Origin: Entoloma clypeatum
Lineage: Eukaryota > Basidiomycota > Agaricomycetes > Agaricales > Entolomataceae
Length of the DNA stretch: 64,000 bases
Direction: 5' to 3'
Assembly: GCA_963565915.1 (NCBI GenBank)
Contig: OY751496.1
Span: 3,410,001 to 3,474,000, forward strand
A model generated the notes under the pieces. It had not been told where the DNA came from, made no database searches, and saw nothing but the letters and a program-made list of their open reading frames with translations. This document shows positions 1 through 9,180 of this stretch, one piece after another. The first letter of the stretch is position 1. Each line of letters begins with the position of its first letter. Position numbers and translations under genes: made by a program.

Positions 1-2
1 CT

Positions 3-314
3 GGGGAACACGATATCATCCTCGGTCAACCTTTCCTTCAGTGGTACACTGCTAACATATTCTATACTAGATCCAGTCCAACGAAGATGCAGCTCTGGCA
101 GTATGGAGAAGACTGCGAGTCCGGCGTTAGACCCTCGGTCTCTCTCATCCTGACTTCGCCCGACGCGCCTCGAAACGCCACTAACCTGGGACCTACCAAG
201 GATCAGCCCACCGTCCCGTGTCCTCATCACCATCGACCACCTCCTTCATCAACCCATCGCGCAAGAATCGAAGACTACGACTCTGATTCGTCCCATTCTT
301 TGGGAAAAGCTTGA
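3..314 (+). CDS. Retropepsin-like protease region of element A (partial, 5' end off window)
   Basis: Frame 3 is open from the first bases of the window to the TGA at 312-314. Its start reads as an aspartic-protease C-terminal half: the ILGQPFLQWY motif near 20-50 matches the LGRPF motif in the protease of the minus-strand element at 49.7-51.1 kb. The catalytic D-x-G half lies upstream of the window. The ATG at 87 is internal, not a start. The ORF overlaps the pol ORF by a few bases in the -1 frame, and a slippery heptamer lies just before its stop, so it is probably the upstream partner of a Prt-Pol frameshift product. Confidence 0.7.
   Translation, partial: GEHDIILGQPFLQWYTANIFYTRSSPTKMQLWQYGEDCESGVRPSVSLILTSPDAPRNATNLGPTKDQPTVPCPHHHRPPPSSTHRARIEDYDSDSSHSLGKA
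302..308 (+). promoter_or_regulatory. Putative -1 ribosomal frameshift site GGGAAAA (element A prt/pol)
   Basis: In the protease frame the codons read G-GGA-AAA, an X-XXY-YYZ heptamer. The zero-frame stop TGA follows at 312-314, and the pol ORF is in the -1 frame and has no ATG at its start (it opens with TTG at 311). The position and phase are exactly those of a -1 programmed frameshift. No downstream pseudoknot was modelled. Confidence 0.65.
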
Positions 315-3300
315 GTGGCGTGCACGTCGAGTCTGGTTCTCCCCAGAGCGCGTCCATTCCTTTTCTCGGCCGTGGTTTGCTTCAACTTTTTGATAATCCA
401 ACACTTAATTGTTCTTCCTCAATCCTAGAGCTCGATCCTCCTGAATCTTACGACCACCTCTTGAAACGAGCCGCGTACGCGTCGCCCGCCAGCTCTAGAA
501 TCGTCGAGACCCCATGGACTCGACGCGTCCTTCTTGATAACACCCGACAGTCTTCTACAACAACAGCATCTCCATACCCTGGCGTTCGACTCCAAACTCG
601 AACCAAGTACAAACCTGTTGATTGCAAAGTTCGCCCAGTTCCGACATATATGCCCGACCCCACTGGTCAGGTCTTCAAGCCCATCATCATAGGCAACCCC
701 GAGCCTTTACCGCTAAGTCCCCCATTTCTTGATGATCTCGTACTTCCCCCTCGACTTTCTCGCGATCGCCTTGACACAATTCTCAAAACTGTTCCAAAGG
801 ATTTCCTTAACGCTCGTGAACTCGACCTTTTGGCGTTTGTTCTCGCTCGTCGAAGCGATGCCCTTGCTTTTGTTGACTCCGAGCGCGGTTCTTTTTCTCG
901 TGAATTTTTCCCTGATTATATCATTCCAGTCATCGAGCATACCCCTTGGGTTCAACCGCCTATCCGTGTACCAAAGGCTATTGAAGGCGTCGTACGCGAC
1001 ATGCTATTGGAACAAACTGCAGCTGGAAAATACGAACCTTCTTCCGCCTCTTATCGCTCCCGCATGTTCGCCGTCTCCAAGAAAACTGGAAACAAGATCC
1101 GTTTGATCCAAGACATTCAAAAATTGAACCAGATAACGATACGTGATGCTGGCCTCCCTCCTCGTATTGATGACTTTGCAGAAAACTTTGTCGGTCGAGT
1201 AATTTACGGTCTTGTAGATTTATTTGCTGGTTACGACGGACGGACCCTCGACGTCAGATCGCGCCCGCTAACGACATTCTCAAGCCTCATTGGCCCTCTT
1301 CGTAATTGCTCTTTACCTCAGGGAGCGACCAACTCCGTCTCCGAGTTCCAACGATGCACGACTCATACTCTAAAGGAGGAGATCCCAGAACATGGCGACG
1401 TCTTCATCAACGACATCGGCATCATGGGCCCAGACACGCATTATGACCACATCCTCATCTCGCCTGGAATACGCAGGTTTCTCTTTGAATACGCCGTTGT
1501 CCTTGATCGCTTTCTCCTTAGACTCACCACAGCCGGTGTTACCGCGTCTGGTTACAAGTTCATCCTCGCCACACCCGTTCTCGAAATTGTCGGCACCGTC
1601 GTCGACCACAACGGATGGCACCTTGCCCACGGAATCGTAACGAAGGTTCTAAATTGGGGTCCTCTTCTTGACGTCTCCGATGTCCGTTCGTTTTTGGGAA
1701 CAGCCGGCGTTGGACGTCGTTGGATTAAGAATTTCTCCATCATTGCAAAACCATTGACTAACTTGACAAAAGTTTCACTCGCAGATTTCTACTTCGACGA
1801 AGACGCTCTAGAAGCTCAACAACAACTCAAGACTCTGATCTCTTCGCCTCCCGTCCTTGTCAAGGTCGACTATCAAAAGGCCCTGAAGTTCTCAGCATCC
1901 GACACCCAACCTCGTCCAGACGATGATGGCCTAATCGTGGTCGTGGTCGACTCGTGCAGCCTTGGCGCAGGGTGGATTCTCCAACAGATCCACGAGAAGC
2001 AAAAGCGTCCAGCATTTTTTGGGTCTTGCACGTTCAACCCCGCGGAATCGCGCTATTCTCAACCGAAGTCTGAACTCTACGGTGCATTTCGAGCGATCAA
2101 GGACCTCCGGCATCGCATATGGGGTGTCCATTTCCGTCTCGACGTCGATGCCAAGTTTCTCGTCGAAATGATTCATCAACCCGATTTACCTAACGCCCCT
2201 ATGACTAGATGGATTCTTTATCTTTCCTTGTTCGATTTTGCTATTAACCACGTACCTGCAGTTTCCCATCAAGCTGCAGATGGACTTTCAAGAAGACGTC
2301 GTGCCCCAGAAGATTCCGAGGACTCCGATGCAGAAGAATATTTAGACAGAGTTTTCGCGTCAACCTCTTACACCCCCCCTCCGTCCTCGACCTCATTTCA
2401 AGTCCCTCTTTTCAAAGACATCGTTATGGCTTACCGCCCCCCTCAACCTGTACCCTACGCAACGTACTCGACATCCTCTCGCGTAGAACAACTCGCTGTC
2501 TTTGGCGTCTCAAATCTTTCTGTCCCACCCGCGCGAGCTAACGACGCTACTCTTTTTAATGCTTCCGTCCTGAGTCTCTCCGCTGACAGCCCTTTCATAG
2601 GGCGGGATTTCCTCATCCGGAACGTTCCTGTTTACAAAACCCATCAATGCTTGCTAGGTGAAGACGTTGTCATGCTTGAGTTCACCACCTACAACCCTGC
2701 CTTCGCGCTTTCGACTTTCACAAAAACCGACACCGGCGTCAATTGCAACATGCTCGTCAACGACTTCAACATTGGTCACGTCCGGTCGACACATTCAACG
2801 TACTGCGCGCTGCCAACACATCGTTTTGGCGTCCTAGCAGACGATGGCCCTGACTACTGGGCTGAACTCCACGACTATCTCAACGACCCATCCATAGAGC
2901 CCTCCCGACGTGTCACATCTGATGAACGCAAGAAGTTTGTCAATCGATCGAAGCAGTTTTTCCTGGAAAACGGTCGGATTTGGAGAATTGACTCCCGTAA
3001 GTCTCCTCGACTTGTCATTACTGATTCCTCGCGTCGTCAGGAGATCATCTCTGAAGCCCACATCGCCACTGGTCATCGAGGCCGTGATGCCACGTTCAAG
3101 GTCATCGCCGACCGTTATTATTGGCCAAACCTCTACGACGATGTCAAATGGTTTGTCCGTTCCTGCAATGCATGTCAGATTCACTCCAAAACGAAACCGA
3201 TCGTCCCGTACGTGTCAACGTGGACATCCTCCGTCCTCCGCCGTTTCGACCTCAACACTGTTCACATGGAAAAAGGCGCCGGCGGCATGCGTTACCTCCT

Positions 3301-4489
3301 TCAAGCTACTGAACCTTTCATAGAATGGGTTGAGGCTCGCGCCGTTCGCAAGAAGACCTCGGCGGCTTGGGCGAAATTTCTGTACGAAGATATATTCTGC
3401 CGCTTCGGGGTCATACCCATCTTCAAGGTAGACGGCGGCTCTGAGTTCAAAGGTGTCGTGGATCTTTTATTCCGTCAATATGGAGTCGTCGCGTTCCTTT
3501 CTACTCCTTATCATCCACAGGGAAACGGTATCTCAGAACGCTCGCACCGGACCCTTGTAAACTCAATCATCAAGGCTTGTGGCACTCGTCCTCAAGACTG
3601 GCCTCACTACGTTCACCCGGCTTTGTCCGCTTTTCGTGTCACGACAACCCGTTCGACCGGCTTCAGCCCTCACCATCTCCTTTACGGACAACGCCCATTC
3701 TTCGTGTTCGAATACGCGGACCGCACGTGGGATGTGTTGGATTGGCACACAGTCAAGACTCGCGTGGACTTGCTTACCTTAAGAATCAAACAACTTGCTC
3801 GTCGCGAACATGACCTCTCCAACGCTCTCGAGACTCAGCACGCTGTACGCCAACGCGCCGTCGACGACTTCAACAAGAAATACGCCCACCTTTTGAACTT
3901 CAAGCCTCTCGATCCCGGGACGTGGGTATTGAAGAGAGAGGCGTGGTTGGTCGAACAAAAAGGACATAAGGGAGCCCCTCGTTGGACAGGGCCCTTCATC
4001 ATTGCATCGGTAGTGGGAAACGCAGGTACGTCGTACAGTTTGCTCGAGCTCGACGGAACTCCCTTGCCCGGCGTCATTGCCGCTGATCAGGTCAAGATCT
4101 TCTTCTATCGCGAAGACCATCAAACCCTCAAGTCCGTTTCAAAGAAGACTCACGCCATCTTCGCCGCCGCCCACTCAACCCTTGACATCCCCAACGCCTC
4201 CACCATTCTCTCTTGCATTAACAACCACCCTGATCTATCCATACCCACCTACCCCTTCGCCGTCGTCTTACGTGTTCGAACAGCATCGATTTTGAATCCT
4301 GAGCCTCGCATGCGGCCTTCGATCTACCCATCCGCTTCTCTTCAATCGGCCGATGCTGACCTCCCACTTCACAGGTACAATGGGTTAGTTTGGATGTTAT
4401 GTCAACGCCCCGACGGCTCTCCCTGCTCTTTGCAACATCGCCTTGCAGACCCTGCTGGTGGAACCCTCATCCGGTCTTCATCAATCTGA
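311..4489 (+). CDS. Pol polyprotein (RT-RNase H-integrase) of element A
   Basis: The uninterrupted 1392-codon frame would make the replication and integration enzymes of the retrotransposon. RT spans roughly residues 220-480, RNase H about 540-680 (ending AADGLSRR) and integrase about 900-1150. The HHCC zinc site (HIATGH...CNAC) and the integrase second Asp (KVDGGSEF) and Glu (ISERSH) are visible. Two catalytic residues are altered. The RT YxDD box reads FIND at residues 365-368 (codon 1409-1411 is AAC), and the first integrase Asp is Asn at residue 982 (AAC at 3254-3256), judged by alignment to YIDD and HVDVMHM in the 46-50 kb relative. The C-terminal ~200 residues lack a chromodomain. The frame is open but the protein is probably dead enzymatically. 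It has no ATG start; expression would need the frameshift at 302-308. Confidence 0.85.
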   Translation: MSGVHVESGSPQSASIPFLGRGLLQLFDNPTLNCSSSILELDPPESYDHLLKRAAYASPASSRIVETPWTRRVLLDNTRQSSTTTASPYPGVRLQTRTKYKPVDCKVRPVPTYMPDPTGQVFKPIIIGNPEPLPLSPPFLDDLVLPPRLSRDRLDTILKTVPKDFLNARELDLLAFVLARRSDALAFVDSERGSFSREFFPDYIIPVIEHTPWVQPPIRVPKAIEGVVRDMLLEQTAAGKYEPSSASYRSRMFAVSKKTGNKIRLIQDIQKLNQITIRDAGLPPRIDDFAENFVGRVIYGLVDLFAGYDGRTLDVRSRPLTTFSSLIGPLRNCSLPQGATNSVSEFQRCTTHTLKEEIPEHGDVFINDIGIMGPDTHYDHILISPGIRRFLFEYAVVLDRFLLRLTTAGVTASGYKFILATPVLEIVGTVVDHNGWHLAHGIVTKVLNWGPLLDVSDVRSFLGTAGVGRRWIKNFSIIAKPLTNLTKVSLADFYFDEDALEAQQQLKTLISSPPVLVKVDYQKALKFSASDTQPRPDDDGLIVVVVDSCSLGAGWILQQIHEKQKRPAFFGSCTFNPAESRYSQPKSELYGAFRAIKDLRHRIWGVHFRLDVDAKFLVEMIHQPDLPNAPMTRWILYLSLFDFAINHVPAVSHQAADGLSRRRRAPEDSEDSDAEEYLDRVFASTSYTPPPSSTSFQVPLFKDIVMAYRPPQPVPYATYSTSSRVEQLAVFGVSNLSVPPARANDATLFNASVLSLSADSPFIGRDFLIRNVPVYKTHQCLLGEDVVMLEFTTYNPAFALSTFTKTDTGVNCNMLVNDFNIGHVRSTHSTYCALPTHRFGVLADDGPDYWAELHDYLNDPSIEPSRRVTSDERKKFVNRSKQFFLENGRIWRIDSRKSPRLVITDSSRRQEIISEAHIATGHRGRDATFKVIADRYYWPNLYDDVKWFVRSCNACQIHSKTKPIVPYVSTWTSSVLRRFDLNTVHMEKGAGGMRYLLQATEPFIEWVEARAVRKKTSAAWAKFLYEDIFCRFGVIPIFKVDGGSEFKGVVDLLFRQYGVVAFLSTPYHPQGNGISERSHRTLVNSIIKACGTRPQDWPHYVHPALSAFRVTTTRSTGFSPHHLLYGQRPFFVFEYADRTWDVLDWHTVKTRVDLLTLRIKQLARREHDLSNALETQHAVRQRAVDDFNKKYAHLLNFKPLDPGTWVLKREAWLVEQKGHKGAPRWTGPFIIASVVGNAGTSYSLLELDGTPLPGVIAADQVKIFFYREDHQTLKSVSKKTHAIFAAAHSTLDIPNASTILSCINNHPDLSIPTYPFAVVLRVRTASILNPEPRMRPSIYPSASLQSADADLPLHRYNGLVWMLCQRPDGSPCSLQHRLADPAGGTLIRSSSI

Positions 4490-6067
4490 CACGCTACGTG
4501 TATTCTTGATCATTTTTCCTTCTTTTCTTTGCTTTTTTTTCTGTTGTTCCTTCTTGGTCGCAAATGACGGGGTCGTCATTTTAAGTCCCGGCATTTGTAG
4601 GAGTGCTATGCACCCTACGGACACTCACTCACTCTTTCCTTCTATTCGCATCAGGTGATCGTCGCGCGCGCGTCCGCTTCAACTCTCGTCAACGTCGTCA
4701 TTGCGGTCCCCGCGGACTCACACCCATTCAGACGAAAAGTTACTTATCTGCTATCTCTTGGATGATCATCGATATCATGCTGATAAAAGCAATTCGCGCA
4801 ACGTCGCTACGGGGACACATGCGTTTACGGACGACGAGGTTCGAGATTACTAGACGGTAGGGTTTGCGTCGTGCGCCTCGAGGATAGACGTCAAACGAGC
4901 ACCGTCCGGGGGAGCGGTATAGCTCTCCTCGAGTTGAAAGCCCCGCACCTGAGTCATTCCTAGTTTTCGACGGTCGACGAGTCCCGCGGCGCTTGGTGAT
5001 CTCAACACGACCGGACCGAAAAGCTGAAGGCGAAAATCTGTTTAATTCATCGCTTCCGTTACGAACAACTTCCATTTCCTACAACCCTGCCTGTCACCTA
5101 CATTCGGACACTTCGTTACCAATAACCTCATTCTCGTAACCAGACAAGATCTTTCTCTTTGTACGTGTTAGTAGGTACAAAATCGTTTGTATTCGCATCA
5201 ACAAATGGATCCTTCCCGACTTTTGACTCCCACTTTTCGATTTCGACTCTGCGAACTTTGCCTCACCCACGAACTCTCTCTCACTCACTTGGGCGGACCC
5301 CACTTGAGTTTTTACAACCCGACTTTATCTCCGTGTGCTCGTGTGCTCCGCGGTTTACGACTCGCCTCACTGCTCTCCGGAGATATAACGCCGACCGACC
5401 CTCCACCGTCTGTAGCCGGTTCGCGCCTCCACACCAGGTTGAAGCTAATGTGAACCACGGGAAACCTAGCTAAAGTCGAGCGTCAGCATTCGAAGACAAC
5501 ATTGCGCTGATGTAGCATGACCTGAGGAGCGGGAAAAAGGAGAACGGAAGAGGCTGACGAATTCGATATCGGAGGGGGGACATTCGAGCCTGGATCCGAG
5601 GTATACGAAAAAAAGAAAGAGACGCGCGAGAGGATAGAAATAGAGAAGCTAGAATGGCAAAGGCAGCGAGTGCCAGGAGGGGACGCCTAGAAAAAACTTT
5701 TGGCAATGTATTTCCAAAAATAGTAACTCCGGTATCCGTTCCGAGGCACGTGCACCGACTATGTCGTTGACTACTATGTATCTCATCTCGGCCCGTATCT
5801 ATCCGTTCAGCGGTTAGTACTCTCTTATGCCATCTTTCGTCTCGTAAATAAACTCATGTACTTCCTGTGGTACGCATTGTTCTTCCCCCTTTCAAATGAT
5901 CCATGTTCTTTCATTACATGGCCGCACCGATTTCCAAGCGGTCTCACGACTCAGCGTGCCAGAAGCTACGAAATCATGAGAAATTCAAAGCGACACCAGT
6001 CTTACTATTTGTCTCAATTCTTCGCTTTACCCCCTTTTCCATTTCCCTTCAGGATTTCTTCCGTCGC
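4490..6067. other. Non-coding stretch: 3' UTR and probable LTR of element A, then 5' flank of the F-box gene
   Basis: Right after pol comes a T-rich stretch, then TTTTAAGTCCCGGCA and a TGTAGGAGTGC candidate LTR start at 4596. The ORFs here are short and unconvincing. An AATAAA lies near 5847. The LTR end cannot be fixed without the 5' copy. A purine-rich patch covers 5520-5700. I see no conserved gene. Confidence 0.4.
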
Positions 6068-7567
6068 ATGCGCTTTCAGGCCAAAAATGCACCTGGACGA
6101 CATCGGTCAATCCTCTTGTCCTCACTACCTGCCGACGTCATTATCACCATCCTCGAACACATCGACGACGACGAATTTTCCCCGCTTCTCCATGCCTGTA
6201 GACGCTTTCGCGTAGTTGGCCTAACCACACTCTTGAGGAGGCACAGCACATCCAAAAACTTGAATTACGGTCAGGACATCAACCTCTCCTCATCGTCAGA
6301 ACAAACGCTCCAGGAAAACCTCTCATCTATCACTCATCTCAGCTGCGTCTTCCCTATTTGCTCTCGTGCTTTGAGACCACCAAGAAACGTCGCACTTGAT
6401 GCGCTCATCGCGTATCTTCCCAATATCAACAAAGTGACGCTCGTCAGGGGACCAGTGCAGCTGCCAACAAGAGCCCACCCTCGCTATCTCCCCTCTTTGA
6501 GGTCTGTGATCCGGGCTTTCCTTTCCCGTACCATCTCGGTCCCGGAGCTTTTTATACTGCAAAAAGACGTTCAGCCATTTTTTGCATGTCGGGAGCGTTG
6601 CCCGGCTCCTGCCAAAGGCGACTACGGGAAGCGCCTTCTCCGCAAGGGCGTTCAAACGCTGAACCGAGTCCATTTCCAGCACCGAAGACTCCCCTCCTTG
6701 GAACCGAAACGATTACGTTCATGGAGGGTGATGCTATCGCATCTATTCGAAACTCTCCTGCCGCGGTACGAGCAGGTGCAATTCGCCTCCTTCCAGCTCA
6801 TAAACTACCCCACCCCCAACGGATCCTGGACGCTGATCCTTCCAGAATTCATAGACCAGACAACGCTGCATATCGGTCCCAGCCATGGCTGTAGCGTCGA
6901 CCTGGTGGTTCGCAGAGCCGCAGATGATTTTAGCTGGGGATACCCGTTGCCCCTACTTCATTTCCCGAAGCTAGCACAAGTCAACGTGTACCCCGAGTCT
7001 GGGATCACGAAGCTGGCTCTCACCGCATTTTTGCGGCGCCACCCCTGGATAAGCCACCTCCGGTTCATATCGGAGGCTCTTTGGCTCGTATCCCCGTCCC
7101 TAGACCCCGTGTTCAGACTGCCCAACTTGACGGAGCTGGAGGGAAGTCTTGCGATGGTCCATGCGTTTCTTCAAGCCACCTGTCAATGCGCGATGAGGAA
7201 GGTCAGGATCACCGAGCTGGGGAGCAATCTAGACTTCATTTTGTTCGATGAGATGTTGGGCTTCTTGTCCAAGAAGTTCCCGTACGCAGAGGAGCTTGCC
7301 TTGAGCTTCCCACTGCGCACGTTTACGTTTGACCGGTCGGCTTGGAGCATTCACCGGAGGGCACAGAACCTGCTGTTGGCCCAATACCCGTCTCGTATCG
7401 TCGTTCAGAGGGTGGAAAAAACGAGTGGTCTATTGCAGTATGAATCAGTGGCGGCGTTTGCGTACGAAGGGAGGAGGTGTGAAACCATCTCCTGGAGATT
7501 TGAGCCCCGGCCGTGGGTTGGGACACCATCGCGCCTCCTATGTGGCTTTGTAGATCATTTTGGGTAA
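6068..7567 (+). CDS. F-box protein with leucine-rich C-terminal region
   Basis: This intronless ORF has an F-box-like N-terminus at about residues 14-55 of the 499-residue product (LSSLPADVIITILEHIDDDE, followed by LLHACRRFRVVG). The rest is a long region with irregular hydrophobic repeats like those of mushroom F-box/LRR proteins. Such proteins usually act as the substrate-binding part of SCF ubiquitin ligases; the target cannot be inferred. I chose the ATG at 6068 because it places the F-box at the N-terminus. The frame is open back to 5903 (ATG) but the added 55 residues look unstructured. A second F-box-like gene occurs at 27.3-28.7 kb but is not an obvious tandem copy. Confidence 0.7.
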   Translation: MRFQAKNAPGRHRSILLSSLPADVIITILEHIDDDEFSPLLHACRRFRVVGLTTLLRRHSTSKNLNYGQDINLSSSSEQTLQENLSSITHLSCVFPICSRALRPPRNVALDALIAYLPNINKVTLVRGPVQLPTRAHPRYLPSLRSVIRAFLSRTISVPELFILQKDVQPFFACRERCPAPAKGDYGKRLLRKGVQTLNRVHFQHRRLPSLEPKRLRSWRVMLSHLFETLLPRYEQVQFASFQLINYPTPNGSWTLILPEFIDQTTLHIGPSHGCSVDLVVRRAADDFSWGYPLPLLHFPKLAQVNVYPESGITKLALTAFLRRHPWISHLRFISEALWLVSPSLDPVFRLPNLTELEGSLAMVHAFLQATCQCAMRKVRITELGSNLDFILFDEMLGFLSKKFPYAEELALSFPLRTFTFDRSAWSIHRRAQNLLLAQYPSRIVVQRVEKTSGLLQYESVAAFAYEGRRCETISWRFEPRPWVGTPSRLLCGFVDHFG

Positions 7568-7685
7568 TAGATAGATAGATATCAAGTTACTGAAGGGCTA
7601 CGTCTGAAATCGCTCAAATTAGAAACGACATATTTTGTTGTGTTTGGACTTGAGGTCAGTCGAATCCTGGCTAAACACTTCGACG
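7568..7685. repeat. Short GATA microsatellite in the F-box/PX intergenic gap
   Basis: Just after the F-box stop there are about four GATA units (7567-7582). The remaining ~100 bp separates the two genes and shows nothing else. Confidence 0.5.
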
Positions 7686-8538
7686 ATGACGGCTAGCTCA
7701 TCCACGGCGCAGCTTCCATACCCCTCCCTGCTCTCAGCAAACCCTTTGGCAGAATCCAAAAACCAGCTGGAAGTGCTGCACAACAATATCGACATCGAAG
7801 AAGAATCACAGCTGTACGACGAACTAGCACATGTTCGTGGTTCAGGTCAAACAACAATCTTTGCCTGAGCCTCACCTATCAGATCCGGATTAGGATGAGG
7901 ATTATGAGGTGTATCACATCGATGGTTCTGGGGGGTCCTTCCAGGGAGAGCCATCCATCTATTCGCGAGACATCTGGCTGGGGGATAACTATGGAGAGAG
8001 CTTGACCTTCGCTCGAGAGGTCGATATCAGCGGATGGATCAATGTAGGAGACAAGCCTGAGGGGGGATATATAGGTGCGTACGTTTTCCTCTTGTTGTGA
8101 GGATTGAATATTGATTGTTCCTCAACTAGTGTACGACTGCGCAATACGAACCAATGAGGTGAGGCCTGTCCTCAAGCACTGCCTTATTAATTTGATTCGT
8201 TCCTCCAGGGCACAACCATCCACGCCCATAAACGATACAGCGACTTTGTTCAGCTAGATTCTGCCCTGCGGCATTCATTGCCAGTGAGGATTGTATTTTC
8301 TCTCGAGAGGGACGTACGTATCTCAACGGCCGTTTTCTCTTTTTTTTTTTTGTTTCTCCCCTCCTAGCGGAATCTACGCCACATCGTCCCGGAACTCCCT
8401 CCAAAAGCTCCGCTCGCGCGTTACAGACCGGCGTTTCTAGACCGTCGCCGCCGCCTCCTCCAATCGTGGCTTGCGTCGGTCTTGTTGCATCCTGACATTG
8501 GCGGGTCCCAGGCTGCTAAATTGTGGATCATGGATTAG
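7686..8538 (+). CDS. PX-domain protein, Ypt35-like
   Basis: Five exons are inferred: 7686-7832, 7894-8074, 8130-8158, 8209-8283 and 8368-8538, giving about 200 residues. The C-terminal half is a PX domain: VYDCAIRTNEG, then HAHKRYSDF (the Arg-Tyr phosphoinositide-binding motif near residues 128-129), the proline loop ELPPKAPLARYRP and the end RRRRLLQSWLASVLLHPDIG. The length and the domain at the extreme C-terminus resemble fungal Ypt35, an endosomal/vacuolar membrane-contact adaptor that binds PI3P. The N-terminal ~100 residues are acidic and low in complexity. The first intron (GTTCGT...TTAG) is the least certain. The last three introns preserve phase and the PX core exactly. Confidence 0.75.
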
Positions 8539-9180
8539 GAATCTCGATCATGTTACTCATTGTTTGTTATTGGTCTGGAGCTTTGCTGTCGTCACTGTAT
8601 TCCTCCGCCCTTGTCGTGCTTTCTTGTTTGAACAATGTACTGTACGTCTTCCTCTTGAATGATTCTTCTTTATCTCCGATATTAGTACACGTAGCCATTC
8701 ACGGAGAATCCGTTGGTGTGAGCTCTTGCACCGATCCTGCGCTGTCAAATGCGGATTAGACTTTCTCATTTCTTCTGCTACTCCCTGAAGAGAAACCTCA
8801 TCGTCCTTTCCATTCAACTGATCAACTGACAGATCATAGTAAGAAGAACAGGGTCGAAAGCAGACTGCACTAAGACGGGTCGCACTCCTCTCTAAAGTTT
8901 GTGCGGTTGCGACAACACTTAAGACCTGCTGCCTTGCATTTACGTTGCCCAACGACGAATGGCAGTCAGGCAGAAAGGTCTCTGAACAGGTCTTCGTACA
9001 CTGTCCCGAGCGCTGTATCGGGAGACGTCGTCAGCCTTGCGCAATACTACCAATGGAGACCTCGCCGAGGTACTTGAATTGCAGACGAATGAGGGTTGGA
9101 TTTTCAGTATATAAACGAAGTATTTTAGATAACAAAAGTCCGAGCGTACACGATCATTCCAGTTAGCCCTTCCGTCAAGT
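8539..9180. other. Intergenic stretch without recognisable gene
   Basis: Only short frames without conserved motifs are present. The flanking genes converge (PX on +, Ppo on -), so this should hold both 3' ends. Confidence 0.5.

Larger units (their letters stand above)
1..4600 (+). mobile_element. Ty3/gypsy-type LTR retrotransposon, 3' part (element A)
   Basis: The window opens inside the protease region of an LTR retrotransposon and continues through RT, RNase H and integrase to position 4489. The domain order RT-RNase H-integrase is that of Ty3/gypsy (Metaviridae). The closest relative in this window is the minus-strand element at 36,030-54,112, which shares the same architecture, the N-terminal KYKPVD/KIRPV-type motif and the frameshift arrangement. 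Gag and the 5' LTR are outside the window. A 3' LTR probably starts near 4596 (TGTAGGAGTGC after a short purine/T-rich stretch), but no second LTR copy is available to prove it. The catalytic changes described for its pol suggest an inactive copy. Confidence 0.85.

Noticed and set aside
729..1106. 125-codon plus-strand ORF within element A
   Set aside because: Shadow frame of pol; no independent motif.
4740..5075. 111-codon minus-strand ORF downstream of element A pol
   Set aside because: Composition is arginine-rich without motifs and it lies in the probable LTR; treated as chance.
4596..5900. Complete 3' LTR of element A
   Set aside because: A plausible start exists but no second copy is in the window, so the end and the call cannot be confirmed.
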